This document shows positions 8,934 to 17,518 of a DNA stretch of 44,821 nucleotides, one piece after another. The first letter of the stretch is position 1. Every line of letters starts with the position of its first letter. Below the pieces are notes generated by a model. That model searched no databases, was not told the DNA's origin, and saw only the letters and a program-made list of their open reading frames with translations. The DNA comes from Nitrospira sp. GTDB taxonomy: Bacteria > Nitrospirota > Nitrospiria > Nitrospirales > UBA8639. The DNA lies in contig JAPPLK010000083.1 of the NCBI GenBank assembly GCA_028819435.1, positions 1 to 44,821 on the forward strand, written 5' to 3'. The translations under genes were made by a program, and so were the position numbers.

Positions 8934-11099
8934 ATGGATCTTCTGATAAATTTTCTGGGGCGGTTGTCCCAGAGCTTTTTCCCCTCTGCCCCCCACCAGG
9001 CCCAACCTCGTCATTGGAAGCCGCACAACCCTTCTCTGAAGCTTATCTCCAACAACCGTGGAGTAGCGGGAGCCGTGGAACGTGTGCAGGGCCGAACCGC
9101 CCCACCAACCGTTGGCCACGCGGAAGCCGTAGAAGAAGCCTTGTCGCGGGGTGCGAGGTGGCTTCTCAGCCAACAACATCCTGAACACGGCTATTGGGTG
9201 CAGGAATTGGAGGCGGATACGACGTTGACCTCGGAATATATAATGTTGCGCCGGTATATCGGGGCCGTCGATACGGAGCAGGAAGCCAGGATGGTTCGCT
9301 ATCTTCAAGGCGCGCAACTTGAAGACGGGGGATGGCCGATTTATACCGGAGCTCCCATGGACGTCAGCGCCTCGGTCAAAGCCTACTTTGCCTTAAAATT
9401 GGCCGGGGTCCCACAGGATGATCCGGGGATGCGTCGAGCCCGACAAGCGATCCTGGACAAAGGCGGCGTGGTGTCAGCCAACGTCTTTACGAAAATTGCG
9501 TTGGCCTTGTTCGGACAATACGATTGGAAAGGGCTTCCGAGCATGCCTCCCGAAGTCGTGTTGGCGCCCAAGAAATTTGCCTTTAACATGTATGCTATCT
9601 CGTACTGGTCCAGGGCCGTCGTTATTCCCTTGCTGGTTGTGTTTGCCGTTCGCCGGGAATGCCGGATTCCCGATGAACGAGGGCTTGAAGAGCTGTTCTG
9701 TACGCCTCGCGATCAAATCAACTATCGCCATGCGCCGCCGTTTCAGAAAGATCCCGAATTCATCAGTTGGCGGAACTTTTTTGTCTGGGTCGACCGGATT
9801 CTGAAGGTTTATGAGAAGTATCCGCTTCGGTCCGTACGGAAAAAAGCGATGAAGCGAGCCGAGGCGTGGTTGCTGGAACATATGCAGGGCGACGGGGGAC
9901 TTGGGGCAATTTACCCGGCCATGGCCAATTCAATCTTTGCCTTGATGGCTCTTGGTTATCCGGTGTCGCATCCGTTAGTCCAGAAGGCTCTTCGAGAAAT
10001 CGAGGCGTTGGAAATCGACACCCCGGCCTCAGCGGAAGGCCCATCTACGCTTCACCTGCAGCCGTGTCATTCTCCGATTTGGGATACGGCGTTAACCATC
10101 AACGCGCTCGTTGAAAGAGGCCTGCCCGTTGATCATGAAGCGCTGTCGCATGCCTCTTCCTGGTTGCGTTCCCGACAAACGAAGAAGGTGGGAGATTGGA
10201 TCGTGTCTTCTCCCGGGGCTACGCCCGGCGGATGGTATTTTCAGTTTGAAAATGAATTGTATCCCGACGTCGATGATACGGCCGCCGTCCTGACCGCCTT
10301 GGCGAAAGTTTCGCCTCTTCAGCCTGCCGACCGGGATGAGGTCATTCAATGTGGGCTGAAGTGGGCCTTGGCCATGCAAAGCTCCAACGGCGGGTGGGGC
10401 GCCTATGACCGGGACAATGATCAACTGATTTTCAACAAGATTCCCTTCGCGGATCACCAGTCGTTGCTTGATCCTCCCACGGCGGACCTCACGGGCCGGT
10501 GCCTGGAGATGCTCGGTGCCTTGGGCTATGATCGATCCCATCCTGCCGTGGCCCCGGCGCTTGAGTTTCTTCGACGAGAGCAGGAGGCCGACGGCAGTTG
10601 GTATGGGCGATGGGGTGTGAATTACCTCTACGGGACCTGGTGCGTCGTCGTCGGCCTTCAGGCTATCGGAGAGGACATGTCCGCGCCGTGGATTCGACGC
10701 GCCGTTACGTGGGTCGAGTCCAAACAGAATATGGACGGCGGATGGGGAGAATCCTGCTTGTCGTATGCCGACCGGGCATGGGCCGGGAAAGGCGAAAGCA
10801 CTCCCTCGCAAACGGCGTGGGCCCTCCTGACCTTATTGACCGCGGGTTTGTCCGATTCCTTGAGCGTCGCAAGGGGCGTCAATTTTTTGCTTCGCCGTCA
10901 ACTTGATAACGGGACGTGGTACGAGCCGTACCACGTCGGCACAGGATTTCCCAGGGTGTTCTATCTTCGTTATCATGGTTACAGCAAATATTTCCCCATG
11001 TGGGCGCTGGCCATGTATCGTAACGTTCGGGTGCACGGCCAGACGAGAGCTCAAGCGTTGCAAGACATCGCGCAAGCAGCCAGGCAACGGCAACCCTGA
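8934..11099 (+). CDS. shc: Squalene-hopene cyclase
   Basis: Cyclises squalene to hopene/hopanol at the membrane, the committed step to hopanoids. The protonating aspartate motif DVDD is at 445-448 (PDVDDTAA). Several QW-type repeats are visible, such as QNMDGGWGES and QEADGSWYGRWG, and the end GFPRVFYLRYHGYSKYFP is typical. At 721 aa it is longer than the usual 630-680 because of about 50 extra N-terminal residues rich in Pro, Arg and His (MDLLINFLGRL onward). The true start could be later, though no obvious ATG precedes the conserved core. hpnG follows after 43 bases. Confidence 0.95.
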   Translation: MDLLINFLGRLSQSFFPSAPHQAQPRHWKPHNPSLKLISNNRGVAGAVERVQGRTAPPTVGHAEAVEEALSRGARWLLSQQHPEHGYWVQELEADTTLTSEYIMLRRYIGAVDTEQEARMVRYLQGAQLEDGGWPIYTGAPMDVSASVKAYFALKLAGVPQDDPGMRRARQAILDKGGVVSANVFTKIALALFGQYDWKGLPSMPPEVVLAPKKFAFNMYAISYWSRAVVIPLLVVFAVRRECRIPDERGLEELFCTPRDQINYRHAPPFQKDPEFISWRNFFVWVDRILKVYEKYPLRSVRKKAMKRAEAWLLEHMQGDGGLGAIYPAMANSIFALMALGYPVSHPLVQKALREIEALEIDTPASAEGPSTLHLQPCHSPIWDTALTINALVERGLPVDHEALSHASSWLRSRQTKKVGDWIVSSPGATPGGWYFQFENELYPDVDDTAAVLTALAKVSPLQPADRDEVIQCGLKWALAMQSSNGGWGAYDRDNDQLIFNKIPFADHQSLLDPPTADLTGRCLEMLGALGYDRSHPAVAPALEFLRREQEADGSWYGRWGVNYLYGTWCVVVGLQAIGEDMSAPWIRRAVTWVESKQNMDGGWGESCLSYADRAWAGKGESTPSQTAWALLTLLTAGLSDSLSVARGVNFLLRRQLDNGTWYEPYHVGTGFPRVFYLRYHGYSKYFPMWALAMYRNVRVHGQTRAQALQDIAQAARQRQP

Positions 11100-11142
11100 T
11101 TGACGACGTCTTTTCTCACTTCAACGGTTTCCGGAGTCCTTC

Positions 11143-11904
11143 CTGGAAAATATCGCCGTCTTTGCCGCGACTCCTTGGGAGTTTAACGCCATTGGGCGCG
11201 CGTTACCTGCGAGCCGCGTTGAACGGATCAATGGGGTCAAGTGGCGTCGATGGGCGGACGCTTTCCGTTTCGTTGCCGTCATTCAAACTGGGATCGGGTT
11301 GGTAAACGCGCGGGTCGCGTGCGAGGCGGTGTACCCGAAAAGACCCTGGACCGTGTTTATTTCATCGGGGTTTGCGGGCGCCTTGGTTTCTTCACGAATC
11401 GGCGACGTGGTGATTCCCGAGCAGGTCATCTGTGCGGATTCAAGCCTCACGGGTTCCGTTCCCGGTTCCTCGATTGCCTGTAGTGCCTCGTATCGGCAAC
11501 AAGCGTACAAAACGGCGCAGTTGTCCGAGAACTCGGTTCTCTCCGGACGTTTGGTCACGGTCGGAAATATCGTCTGGTTGGCTGGAGACAAACTGGCCAT
11601 TGGCAGGGACTTTGAGGCAAGCAGTCTGGACATGGAAAGCGCGGCTATCGGATCGATGGCTGCCCGGCATGGCATCCCGTTCTGCGTGATCCGGTCGGTT
11701 TCTGACCGCTTGGAGGAAGACTTACCCGTCGACCTCAACCTGTTTCGCCGGGCGAGTACGTTCGCGCAAGGGGTGTGGGCCGTTGCCACAACCCCGGGAA
11801 AATGGTCGGAATTCAATCGACTGCGTCGGCAAAAGAACGTGGCTTCGGACCGGCTGACTCAATTCTTTGAAATCTTTTTCTCCATGACGGAAGATAGCCC
11901 TTGA
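11143..11904 (+). CDS. hpnG: Hopanoid-associated nucleosidase/phosphorylase, CTG start
   Basis: Nucleoside phosphorylase family protein. In hopanoid clusters HpnG removes adenine from adenosylhopane to give ribosylhopane. The family core is present: IAVFAATPWEF at the N-terminus, SSGFAGAL, a purine-site LDMESAAI and the late SVSD. The conserved N-terminus lies upstream of any ATG, GTG or TTG; the first such codon (TTG 11299) would delete about 50 residues. In frame after a stop at 11101 the best start is CTG 11143, with GGAG at 11133-11136 six bases before it, giving MENIAVFAATPWEF. A sequencing error or an ATC start is the alternative. 253 aa suits the family. Confidence 0.82.
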   Translation: MENIAVFAATPWEFNAIGRALPASRVERINGVKWRRWADAFRFVAVIQTGIGLVNARVACEAVYPKRPWTVFISSGFAGALVSSRIGDVVIPEQVICADSSLTGSVPGSSIACSASYRQQAYKTAQLSENSVLSGRLVTVGNIVWLAGDKLAIGRDFEASSLDMESAAIGSMAARHGIPFCVIRSVSDRLEEDLPVDLNLFRRASTFAQGVWAVATTPGKWSEFNRLRRQKNVASDRLTQFFEIFFSMTEDSP

Positions 11905-11995
11905 AGCTTCGACGTGAGTCGAGACCGGGTTGCGATTGTGTCAACGTTTAAAAATTCCGTATTGGCCGTATGAGTTGCCAGGAAAGGAAAAGGTG

Positions 11996-12652
11996 ATGCC
12001 TGAGCTAATTCCAGGAATAACGAAAACAGTTGCATTACGCGTCTTCACCTTGATCGGCGCACTGGTTCTTGGGTTGTCGGTCCTTGGATTTTCTTCGTCA
12101 CTTTCAGCAGCCTCGGAGGCAGGTTCAGCCAGGGAGGCCATGAAAGAGACCATCGAGCAGGCTTTGAAAGTCTTGGAGGATGAATCTCTCAAGTCGCCGG
12201 AAAAATCCCGGGAACGGTTGGAAATTCTGGAAGAGATCATCGGGAAACGCTTCGATTATAGAGAAATGGGGAAACGAACCCTGGGGAAACATTGGCAGCA
12301 ATTCAGCGAAGCCGATCGAGAAGAATTCGTACGGCTTTTTCAGCGCTTTTTATCCAGGACGTACGCCGGAAACGTTGATGGCTATTCCGGCGAACAGGTT
12401 CAATATCTCAAAGAACGGAGAAAAGGAAATTTTGCAGAGGTTCAAACCTTAGTGAAATCGGACAAATCAACCACCTCTATCTCCTATCGCTTACTGAAGC
12501 GTTCGAATACCTGGAAGGTCTATGACGTGGTCATAGAAGGCGTCAGTTTGGTCAAAAATTTTCGGAGCCAATTTGGACGTCTTATCGAGGCCGAATCGGC
12601 CAAGGGTCTTCTTGAGAAATTACGAATGAAGACCACCGGCTCCAAATCCTAG
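11996..12652 (+). CDS. MlaC/Ttg2D-family periplasmic lipid-binding protein (HpnM-like)
   Basis: 218 aa. An N-terminal signal (TKTVALRVFTLIGALVLGLS, cleavage likely near SAA) is followed by the Tgt2/MlaC domain: RREAMKETIEQALKVLED-like start, then IIGKRFDYREMGKRTLGKHW and YRLLKRSNTWKVYDVVIEGV. Members carry phospholipids between membranes; the homologue in hopanoid clusters is called HpnM and is thought to help move hopanoids. The ATG has AAGGAAAAGGTG before it; an upstream TTG at 11930 gives an unlikely leader. It lies between hpnG and dxs on the same strand, which supports the hopanoid link. Confidence 0.85.
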   Translation: MPELIPGITKTVALRVFTLIGALVLGLSVLGFSSSLSAASEAGSAREAMKETIEQALKVLEDESLKSPEKSRERLEILEEIIGKRFDYREMGKRTLGKHWQQFSEADREEFVRLFQRFLSRTYAGNVDGYSGEQVQYLKERRKGNFAEVQTLVKSDKSTTSISYRLLKRSNTWKVYDVVIEGVSLVKNFRSQFGRLIEAESAKGLLEKLRMKTTGSKS

Positions 12653-12864
12653 GACGTCTTGTGGCCGACTGGTGTCATTGTTTCCGCTTCGACGGGGTTT
12701 CCGGGTGAGAGACGGACCGGAACATGACGGTAGCATATCCTAGGGTGATTTCTTGACAGCACACTCCGATTTTGCGAAACTGAGTATCCACGTCACAGAA
12801 TTTTCCCTGAATCCGAAGCTCACCAGTGCATCGCAATGCATTATTCGGAGGTGCGGTAGGGGTT

Positions 12865-14760
12865 ATGTCTCTCCTGAAAGGAATTGAAGGGCCATCCGAT
12901 CTCAGAAGATTGTCGCCTGAACAATTTCCGGATTTGTGCCAGGAAATTCGCGATCAAATTATTTCCGTGATCTCGAACGTAGGCGGGCACCTCGCTTCCA
13001 ATCTCGGCGTTGTTGAATTGACCGTCGCGCTTCATTACCTGTTAAACACACCCGATGACCTGATTGTCTGGGACACCAGCAATCAAACGTATGCCCATAA
13101 GCTGTTGACCGGCCGACGAGAACAGTTCCACACCATTCGGCAATTCGGCGGGTTAAGCGGGTTTTGTAAACGGGAAGAAAGTGTCTATGACACGTTCAAT
13201 GCCGGTCATGCTGGCACGGGTGTTTCCGCAGCCGTCGGTTTCGTGGAAGCCCGGGAACAACAAAAACAGTCTCACAAGGTCGTTTGCGTTGTGGGAGACG
13301 GCGCGTTGACTTCAGGGCTGACCCTCGAAGGGCTTCAACAGGCCGGTGATAGCCAGAAAGACCTGTTGGTGATCTTGAACGATAATCAAATGTCGATTTC
13401 GAAAAACGTCGGGGCAATATCCGCCTACCTGAATCGGACCATCACCGGTGAGTTGGGCGTTCGCCTGCAAGAAAAGGCAAATCGCCTCCTGGAGACGATC
13501 CCTCGCATTGGCGGACAGGTGAAGAAAGTGGCCGGCCGGGCTCAATCGTTGGCTAAAGGATTGGTGTCGCCAGGGATGCTTTTCGAGGAATTAGGGTTTC
13601 GTTACGTCGGCCCTCTCGACGGCCACGAATTTGAATATTTACTGCCGACCTTGGAGAACGTGCTCAAGCTGGAGGGCCCCACCTTATTGCACGTGGTCAC
13701 GAAGAAGGGCTTGGGCTATAAACCGGCGATGAACGATCCCGTGTGGTTTCACGCCAGTTCACCCTTTGACCTCGATACGGGAAAACCCAAGAGCAAAGCC
13801 GCAAGACCTTCGTATAGCAGCATTGCCGTCAACACGCTCGTTCAACTGGCCAAAGAAGATCCGCGTATCGTGGCGATTACGGCTGCGATGTGTGAAGGAA
13901 CGGGATTAACGGCCTTTGAGCAGCTCTTCCCCGACAGACTTTATGACGTGGGGATTGCCGAGCAACACGCCGTGACGTTTGCCGCGGGAATGGCTACGCA
14001 AGGCATGCGTCCCGTGATCCCGATCTATTCGACCTTCTTGCAACGCGCCTACGACCAGGTGATTCATGACGTGGCCACGCAAAACTTGCCGGTGACGTTT
14101 TGCATCGATCGAGGAGGACTCGTGGCCCAGGATGGGACGACGCACCACGGGGTGTTTGATTTTGCGTACCTCCGGCATATGCCGAACATGGTGATTATGG
14201 CTCCCAAGGATGAAAATGAATTACAACACATGGTCAAGTCATGTATCAGTTCAGGCCAGCCTGCCGCCGTCCGGTATCCTCGGGGTTCGGGGTTGGGCGT
14301 GCAGATGGATCAAGTCCTGGAAGCGCTGCCTTTGGGCAAGGGTGAGTTGTTACGAAGGGGTACGGACGTCGCCATGGTCGCGATCGGTGTGAACGTGCAC
14401 CAGGCGATGGAAGCGGCTGAGCGGTTGGAGCAGGAAGGGATTTCCGTCGCGGTCGTGAATGCCCGTTTTGTCAAACCGATCGATGCCGATTTGATCGGAA
14501 CCGTGGCAAGGCAGGTGAAATGTCTGCTCACCATAGAGGAAGGCGCGGCGATGGGCGGCTTCGGCTCAGCGGTGCTTGAGGTCCTCTCCGAGGAACGCAT
14601 TGCCAACGTCCCGACGAAATGTTTGGGATTGCCGGACTGGTTCATTGAACAGGGCCCCCAGGATTTACTCCGCGACAAATACGGCTTGACGGCTGACGGC
14701 ATCTATCAACAAGCCAAGCAATTATTTGCGCGCGCCTCCGTCGGACAGGTCTCGACCTGA
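12865..14760 (+). CDS. dxs: 1-deoxy-D-xylulose-5-phosphate synthase
   Basis: TPP-dependent transketolase-like enzyme that condenses pyruvate and glyceraldehyde 3-phosphate, the first step of the MEP isoprenoid pathway. 631 aa. The TPP-binding motif GDGALTSG begins at G144 and ends in NDNQMSIS (N172-D173). The pyrimidine-binding half has YDVGIAEQHAVTFAAGMA and the phosphate-site CIDRGGLVAQDG. The ATG at 12865 (SLLKGIEGPSDLRRL) has GGTAGGGG upstream; an earlier ATG at 12826 adds 13 unlikely residues. ispG follows 12 bases later, giving two MEP enzymes beside hopanoid genes. Confidence 0.97.
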   Translation: MSLLKGIEGPSDLRRLSPEQFPDLCQEIRDQIISVISNVGGHLASNLGVVELTVALHYLLNTPDDLIVWDTSNQTYAHKLLTGRREQFHTIRQFGGLSGFCKREESVYDTFNAGHAGTGVSAAVGFVEAREQQKQSHKVVCVVGDGALTSGLTLEGLQQAGDSQKDLLVILNDNQMSISKNVGAISAYLNRTITGELGVRLQEKANRLLETIPRIGGQVKKVAGRAQSLAKGLVSPGMLFEELGFRYVGPLDGHEFEYLLPTLENVLKLEGPTLLHVVTKKGLGYKPAMNDPVWFHASSPFDLDTGKPKSKAARPSYSSIAVNTLVQLAKEDPRIVAITAAMCEGTGLTAFEQLFPDRLYDVGIAEQHAVTFAAGMATQGMRPVIPIYSTFLQRAYDQVIHDVATQNLPVTFCIDRGGLVAQDGTTHHGVFDFAYLRHMPNMVIMAPKDENELQHMVKSCISSGQPAAVRYPRGSGLGVQMDQVLEALPLGKGELLRRGTDVAMVAIGVNVHQAMEAAERLEQEGISVAVVNARFVKPIDADLIGTVARQVKCLLTIEEGAAMGGFGSAVLEVLSEERIANVPTKCLGLPDWFIEQGPQDLLRDKYGLTADGIYQQAKQLFARASVGQVST

Positions 14761-14772
14761 AGAAGGGTTTCG

Positions 14773-15936
14773 ATGCGGATCACGCGAAAAAAGACCAGAC
14801 AGATTCAGGTAGGTTCCGTCAAAATTGGGGGTGGAGCGCCCATTGCGGTCCAGTCCATGACCGTCCCTCATCCGAGTGACGTCCGGGGAACCGTCGAGCA
14901 AATTCGTCGGATGGAAGAGGTCGGGTGCGAGCTTGTGCGGGTTGCCGTACCCGATCAGGATGCTGCGGCGGCCCTTCCCAAAATCAAAGCACAGATTTCG
15001 ATCCCTTTAATAGCGGACGTGCATTTTGATCATCGTCTGGCGCTCAAGGCGGCTGAAGTCGTGGACTGTGTTCGCATCAATCCCGGAAACATCGGACCGT
15101 GGTGGCGATTGGCCGAAGTGATCAAAGCAGTGCAAGACCGGGGCATTCCCCTCAGGGTCGGTGTCAACGGTGGTTCGTTGGAACGTCCCCTGTTGGACAA
15201 GTACGGGTATCCCACGGCAGAGGCCCTGGCTGAATCGGCATTGAACGCCGTCCATGCCATTGAGGATATGGGTTTCACGAACATGAAGGTGTCGTTGAAA
15301 GCCTCGGACGTGCACATGGCCGTTGACGCGTATTGGTTGTTTGCTCATCAATCAGATTATCCCCTTCATATCGGGATCACCGAGGCGGGGACTGCCAGCA
15401 CCGGCGCCGTCAAATCCGCCATCGGATTGGGCTGGTTGTTGTCTCAGGGGATCGGCGACACCTTGAGAGTCTCGCTGGCCGCCGACCCCGTGGAAGAAGT
15501 GAAGGTTGGCTTTGAGATTCTCAAGGCCCTGGAGCTTCGTCATCGCGGGGTAAACGTCATAGCCTGTCCGACCTGCGGCCGGGTCGAAATCGACGTGGTG
15601 CGACTGGCCGAGGAACTGGAAAAACGGCTCAGTCATATCAAAATGCCCTTAAACGTGTCCGTCCTGGGCTGTGTGGTGAATGGTATCGGCGAAGGGAAAG
15701 AGGCGGACATCGGTATTGCGGGCGGGCAGGGTATGGGAATCCTGTTCAAAAAAGGAAAACTTGTCAAAAAAGTGCCGTCAGAACAACTGATGGACGTCCT
15801 CATCAAAGAAATCGAGTTGATGGCGTTGGAACAGAATGACTCGGAGACGTCCTCCTCATCTTCCTCCGCTACCCACGTTGCCACGGGTCCTCACACGGCA
15901 CCCGGTCGTGAACTTCCAGTTCTGTCCTCACGCTAA
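14773..15936 (+). CDS. ispG: 4-hydroxy-3-methylbut-2-enyl diphosphate synthase (IspG/GcpE)
   Basis: Iron-sulfur enzyme of the MEP pathway that converts the cyclic diphosphate MEcPP to HMBPP. The TIM-barrel start is PIAVQSMTVPHPSDV. The [4Fe-4S] ligands are visible: C265 and C268 in CPTCGR, C300 in LGCVVNG, and E307 in NGIGEG. 387 aa is slightly long because of a low-complexity Ser/Thr/His tail after about residue 355, rich in SSSSS and ATHVAT. Such tails are not needed for the fold. It overlaps no neighbour; a tRNA promoter follows 60 bases after the stop. Confidence 0.97.
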   Translation: MRITRKKTRQIQVGSVKIGGGAPIAVQSMTVPHPSDVRGTVEQIRRMEEVGCELVRVAVPDQDAAAALPKIKAQISIPLIADVHFDHRLALKAAEVVDCVRINPGNIGPWWRLAEVIKAVQDRGIPLRVGVNGGSLERPLLDKYGYPTAEALAESALNAVHAIEDMGFTNMKVSLKASDVHMAVDAYWLFAHQSDYPLHIGITEAGTASTGAVKSAIGLGWLLSQGIGDTLRVSLAADPVEEVKVGFEILKALELRHRGVNVIACPTCGRVEIDVVRLAEELEKRLSHIKMPLNVSVLGCVVNGIGEGKEADIGIAGGQGMGILFKKGKLVKKVPSEQLMDVLIKEIELMALEQNDSETSSSSSSATHVATGPHTAPGRELPVLSSR

Positions 15937-15995
15937 TTCACCAGTCTTCGGTCATGATGCCGTGCGGCGGGTAGTCGTGGGTGCCCTGTGTCTCC

Positions 15996-16024
15996 TTGTC
16001 AGGGTTCGGGGGCCTCGTTATAAT
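15996..16024 (+). promoter_or_regulatory. Strong sigma-70 promoter for tRNA-Cys (and probably hpnH)
   Basis: TTGTCA (15996-16001), 17-base spacer, perfect TATAAT (16019-16024). Transcription would start about 7 bases downstream, only 1-3 bases before the mature 5' end of the tRNA at 16033. This is the best promoter match I noticed in the window. Confidence 0.8.
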
Positions 16025-16032
16025 ACCGTCCG

Positions 16033-16108
16033 GGCGCCGTACCCAAGTGGCTAAGGGAGCAGTCTGCAAAACTGCGATTCAGCGGTTCGATCCCGCTCGG
16101 CGCCTCCA
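16033..16108 (+). tRNA. tRNA-Cys (GCA)
   Basis: Acceptor arms GGCGCCG (16033-16039) and CGGCGCC (16098-16104), discriminator T and encoded CCA. The anticodon stem GCAGT/ACTGC encloses CTGCAAA, with anticodon GCA at 16066-16068. A U discriminator is the known identity base for Cys. Only 30 bases separate it from hpnH. Confidence 0.96.
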
Positions 16109-16138
16109 TAACCAGTGAGAAAGGATCCTTTGCATTCC

Positions 16139-17155
16139 ATGGGCGTGCCGCTCTCCCAGATGATGACCGTCGCCGGCTACGTGTTGTCGCAAAAGGTCAA
16201 GGGCGTCAAACGCTATCCGTTGGTGTTGATGTTGGAACCGCTTTTTCGGTGCAATTTGGCCTGTGCCGGTTGCGGAAAAATCCAATATCCCGAACACGTC
16301 CTGGACCGGCGTTTAACGCCTGAACAATGTTGGGCTGCGGCTGAAGAATGTGGTGCCCCCGTGATCAGTATTCCCGGCGGGGAGCCACTCATTCATCCCG
16401 AGATGCCGGAAATCGTTCGAGGATTGGTGCGCCGCAAGAAATTTGTGTATTTGTGCACGAATGCGATCCTGTTGGAACGCAAAATTGACGAGTATGAACC
16501 CTCCGGCCGTTTGATTTTCAGCATTCACATGGATGGATTGCGCGAGGAACATGATCTCGCGGTATGTCGTGACGGGATCTATGACGTGGCGACGAAAGCG
16601 ATCAAAAGTGCCTTGAAAAGAGGATTCCGCGTCACGACTAACACGACCCTGTTCAACGATGCCAATCCGCCGCGGGTTAGAGCCTTTTTTGACGAGATGA
16701 TGGACCTGGGGGTAGAGGGGATGATGATTTCCCCGGGCTATAGCTACGAAAAGGCGCCTGACCAGCATGGCTTTTTGAAGCGTCAGCGGACGCGCCAACT
16801 ATTTTCTGACCTGCTTGGGAAGAGAAAGCGTCGCTGGCGATTTAACCAGTCACCGCTGTTCCTGGAATTTCTCATGGGCAAACGTGATTATCAATGTACC
16901 CCGTGGGGAAATCCCACCTATAATATTTTCGGTTGGCAGAAGCCCTGCTACCTCTTGCAGGATGGATACGTGTCGAGTTTCAAGGAATTGCTCGAGACGA
17001 CGGAGTGGGAACGGTACGGCGTGGGGCGCCATGAGCAATGTCGTGACTGCATGGTGCATTGTGGGTTCGAAGCTTCGGCCGTGGAGGAAACGTTTGGTTC
17101 GTGGTCCGGGTTGGCCGGGACCGTGAGGGCCATGTTGTTCCCGAACGTCACCTGA
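16139..17155 (+). CDS. hpnH: Hopanoid radical SAM protein HpnH (adenosylhopane synthase)
   Basis: Radical SAM enzyme that adds a 5'-deoxyadenosyl group to hopene, the first step of hopanoid side-chain building; HpnG acts next. The cluster motif CNLACAGC holds C38, C42 and C45, preceded by the family signature KRYPLVLMLEPLFR. ISIPGGEPL is the SAM-binding GGE motif. A C-terminal Cys set (CRDCMVHCGFE) could bind another cluster or metal. About 338 aa. I chose the ATG at 16139 because family members start M-x-VPL; a GTG at 16115 is in frame. It follows tRNA-Cys closely and may be transcribed from its promoter. Confidence 0.94.
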   Translation: MGVPLSQMMTVAGYVLSQKVKGVKRYPLVLMLEPLFRCNLACAGCGKIQYPEHVLDRRLTPEQCWAAAEECGAPVISIPGGEPLIHPEMPEIVRGLVRRKKFVYLCTNAILLERKIDEYEPSGRLIFSIHMDGLREEHDLAVCRDGIYDVATKAIKSALKRGFRVTTNTTLFNDANPPRVRAFFDEMMDLGVEGMMISPGYSYEKAPDQHGFLKRQRTRQLFSDLLGKRKRRWRFNQSPLFLEFLMGKRDYQCTPWGNPTYNIFGWQKPCYLLQDGYVSSFKELLETTEWERYGVGRHEQCRDCMVHCGFEASAVEETFGSWSGLAGTVRAMLFPNVT

Positions 17156-17179
17156 TGCCCTTCCCACGGTACGGTGTTT

Positions 17180-17518
17180 ATGTTTCAGGACGGGCTTGAA
17201 GATCCTTCCGCACAAAGCCTTCAGGGAGCCGTTTTTCATCCCAACTCCCAGCAGGAGTTGCAAAGCGTCATTGAATTGGCTTTCGACTACCGGGGGGACA
17301 TTACCCTGGAATTGAAATCCCGGGAACGTATCAACGGCTACCTGTTTAACCGCGTGTTGAATGGTCCGCACTCCTACGTGGAAATGTTTCAGGCTGCTCA
17401 TTCAAGTCCACGGAGAATTCCCTGCCACGAGATTTACGCCTTCCATTTTACGGGACAGAATACGGCCTCCGGAGAATCCTGGGAAGCGTGGATTCGAACA
17501 CGCCGGCAGGAGAAGTAG
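17180..17518 (+). CDS. Hypothetical protein, about 112 aa
   Basis: A soluble protein starting MFQDGLEDPSAQSLQGAVFH. The middle contains FDYRGDITLELKSRERINGYLFNR followed by a run that includes SSPRRIPCHEIYAFHFTG. This resembles a small beta-barrel domain with a conserved tail, but I do not recognise the family. It starts 24 bases after hpnH and could be its partner. A GTG two codons upstream is an alternative start. It has no signal peptide or membrane segment. Confidence 0.7.
   Translation: MFQDGLEDPSAQSLQGAVFHPNSQQELQSVIELAFDYRGDITLELKSRERINGYLFNRVLNGPHSYVEMFQAAHSSPRRIPCHEIYAFHFTGQNTASGESWEAWIRTRRQEK

Noticed and set aside
12753..12781. TTGACA upstream of dxs as a promoter
   Set aside because: The -35 box is perfect but the hexamer 17 bases later (GAAACT) matches the -10 box poorly, so I did not list it.
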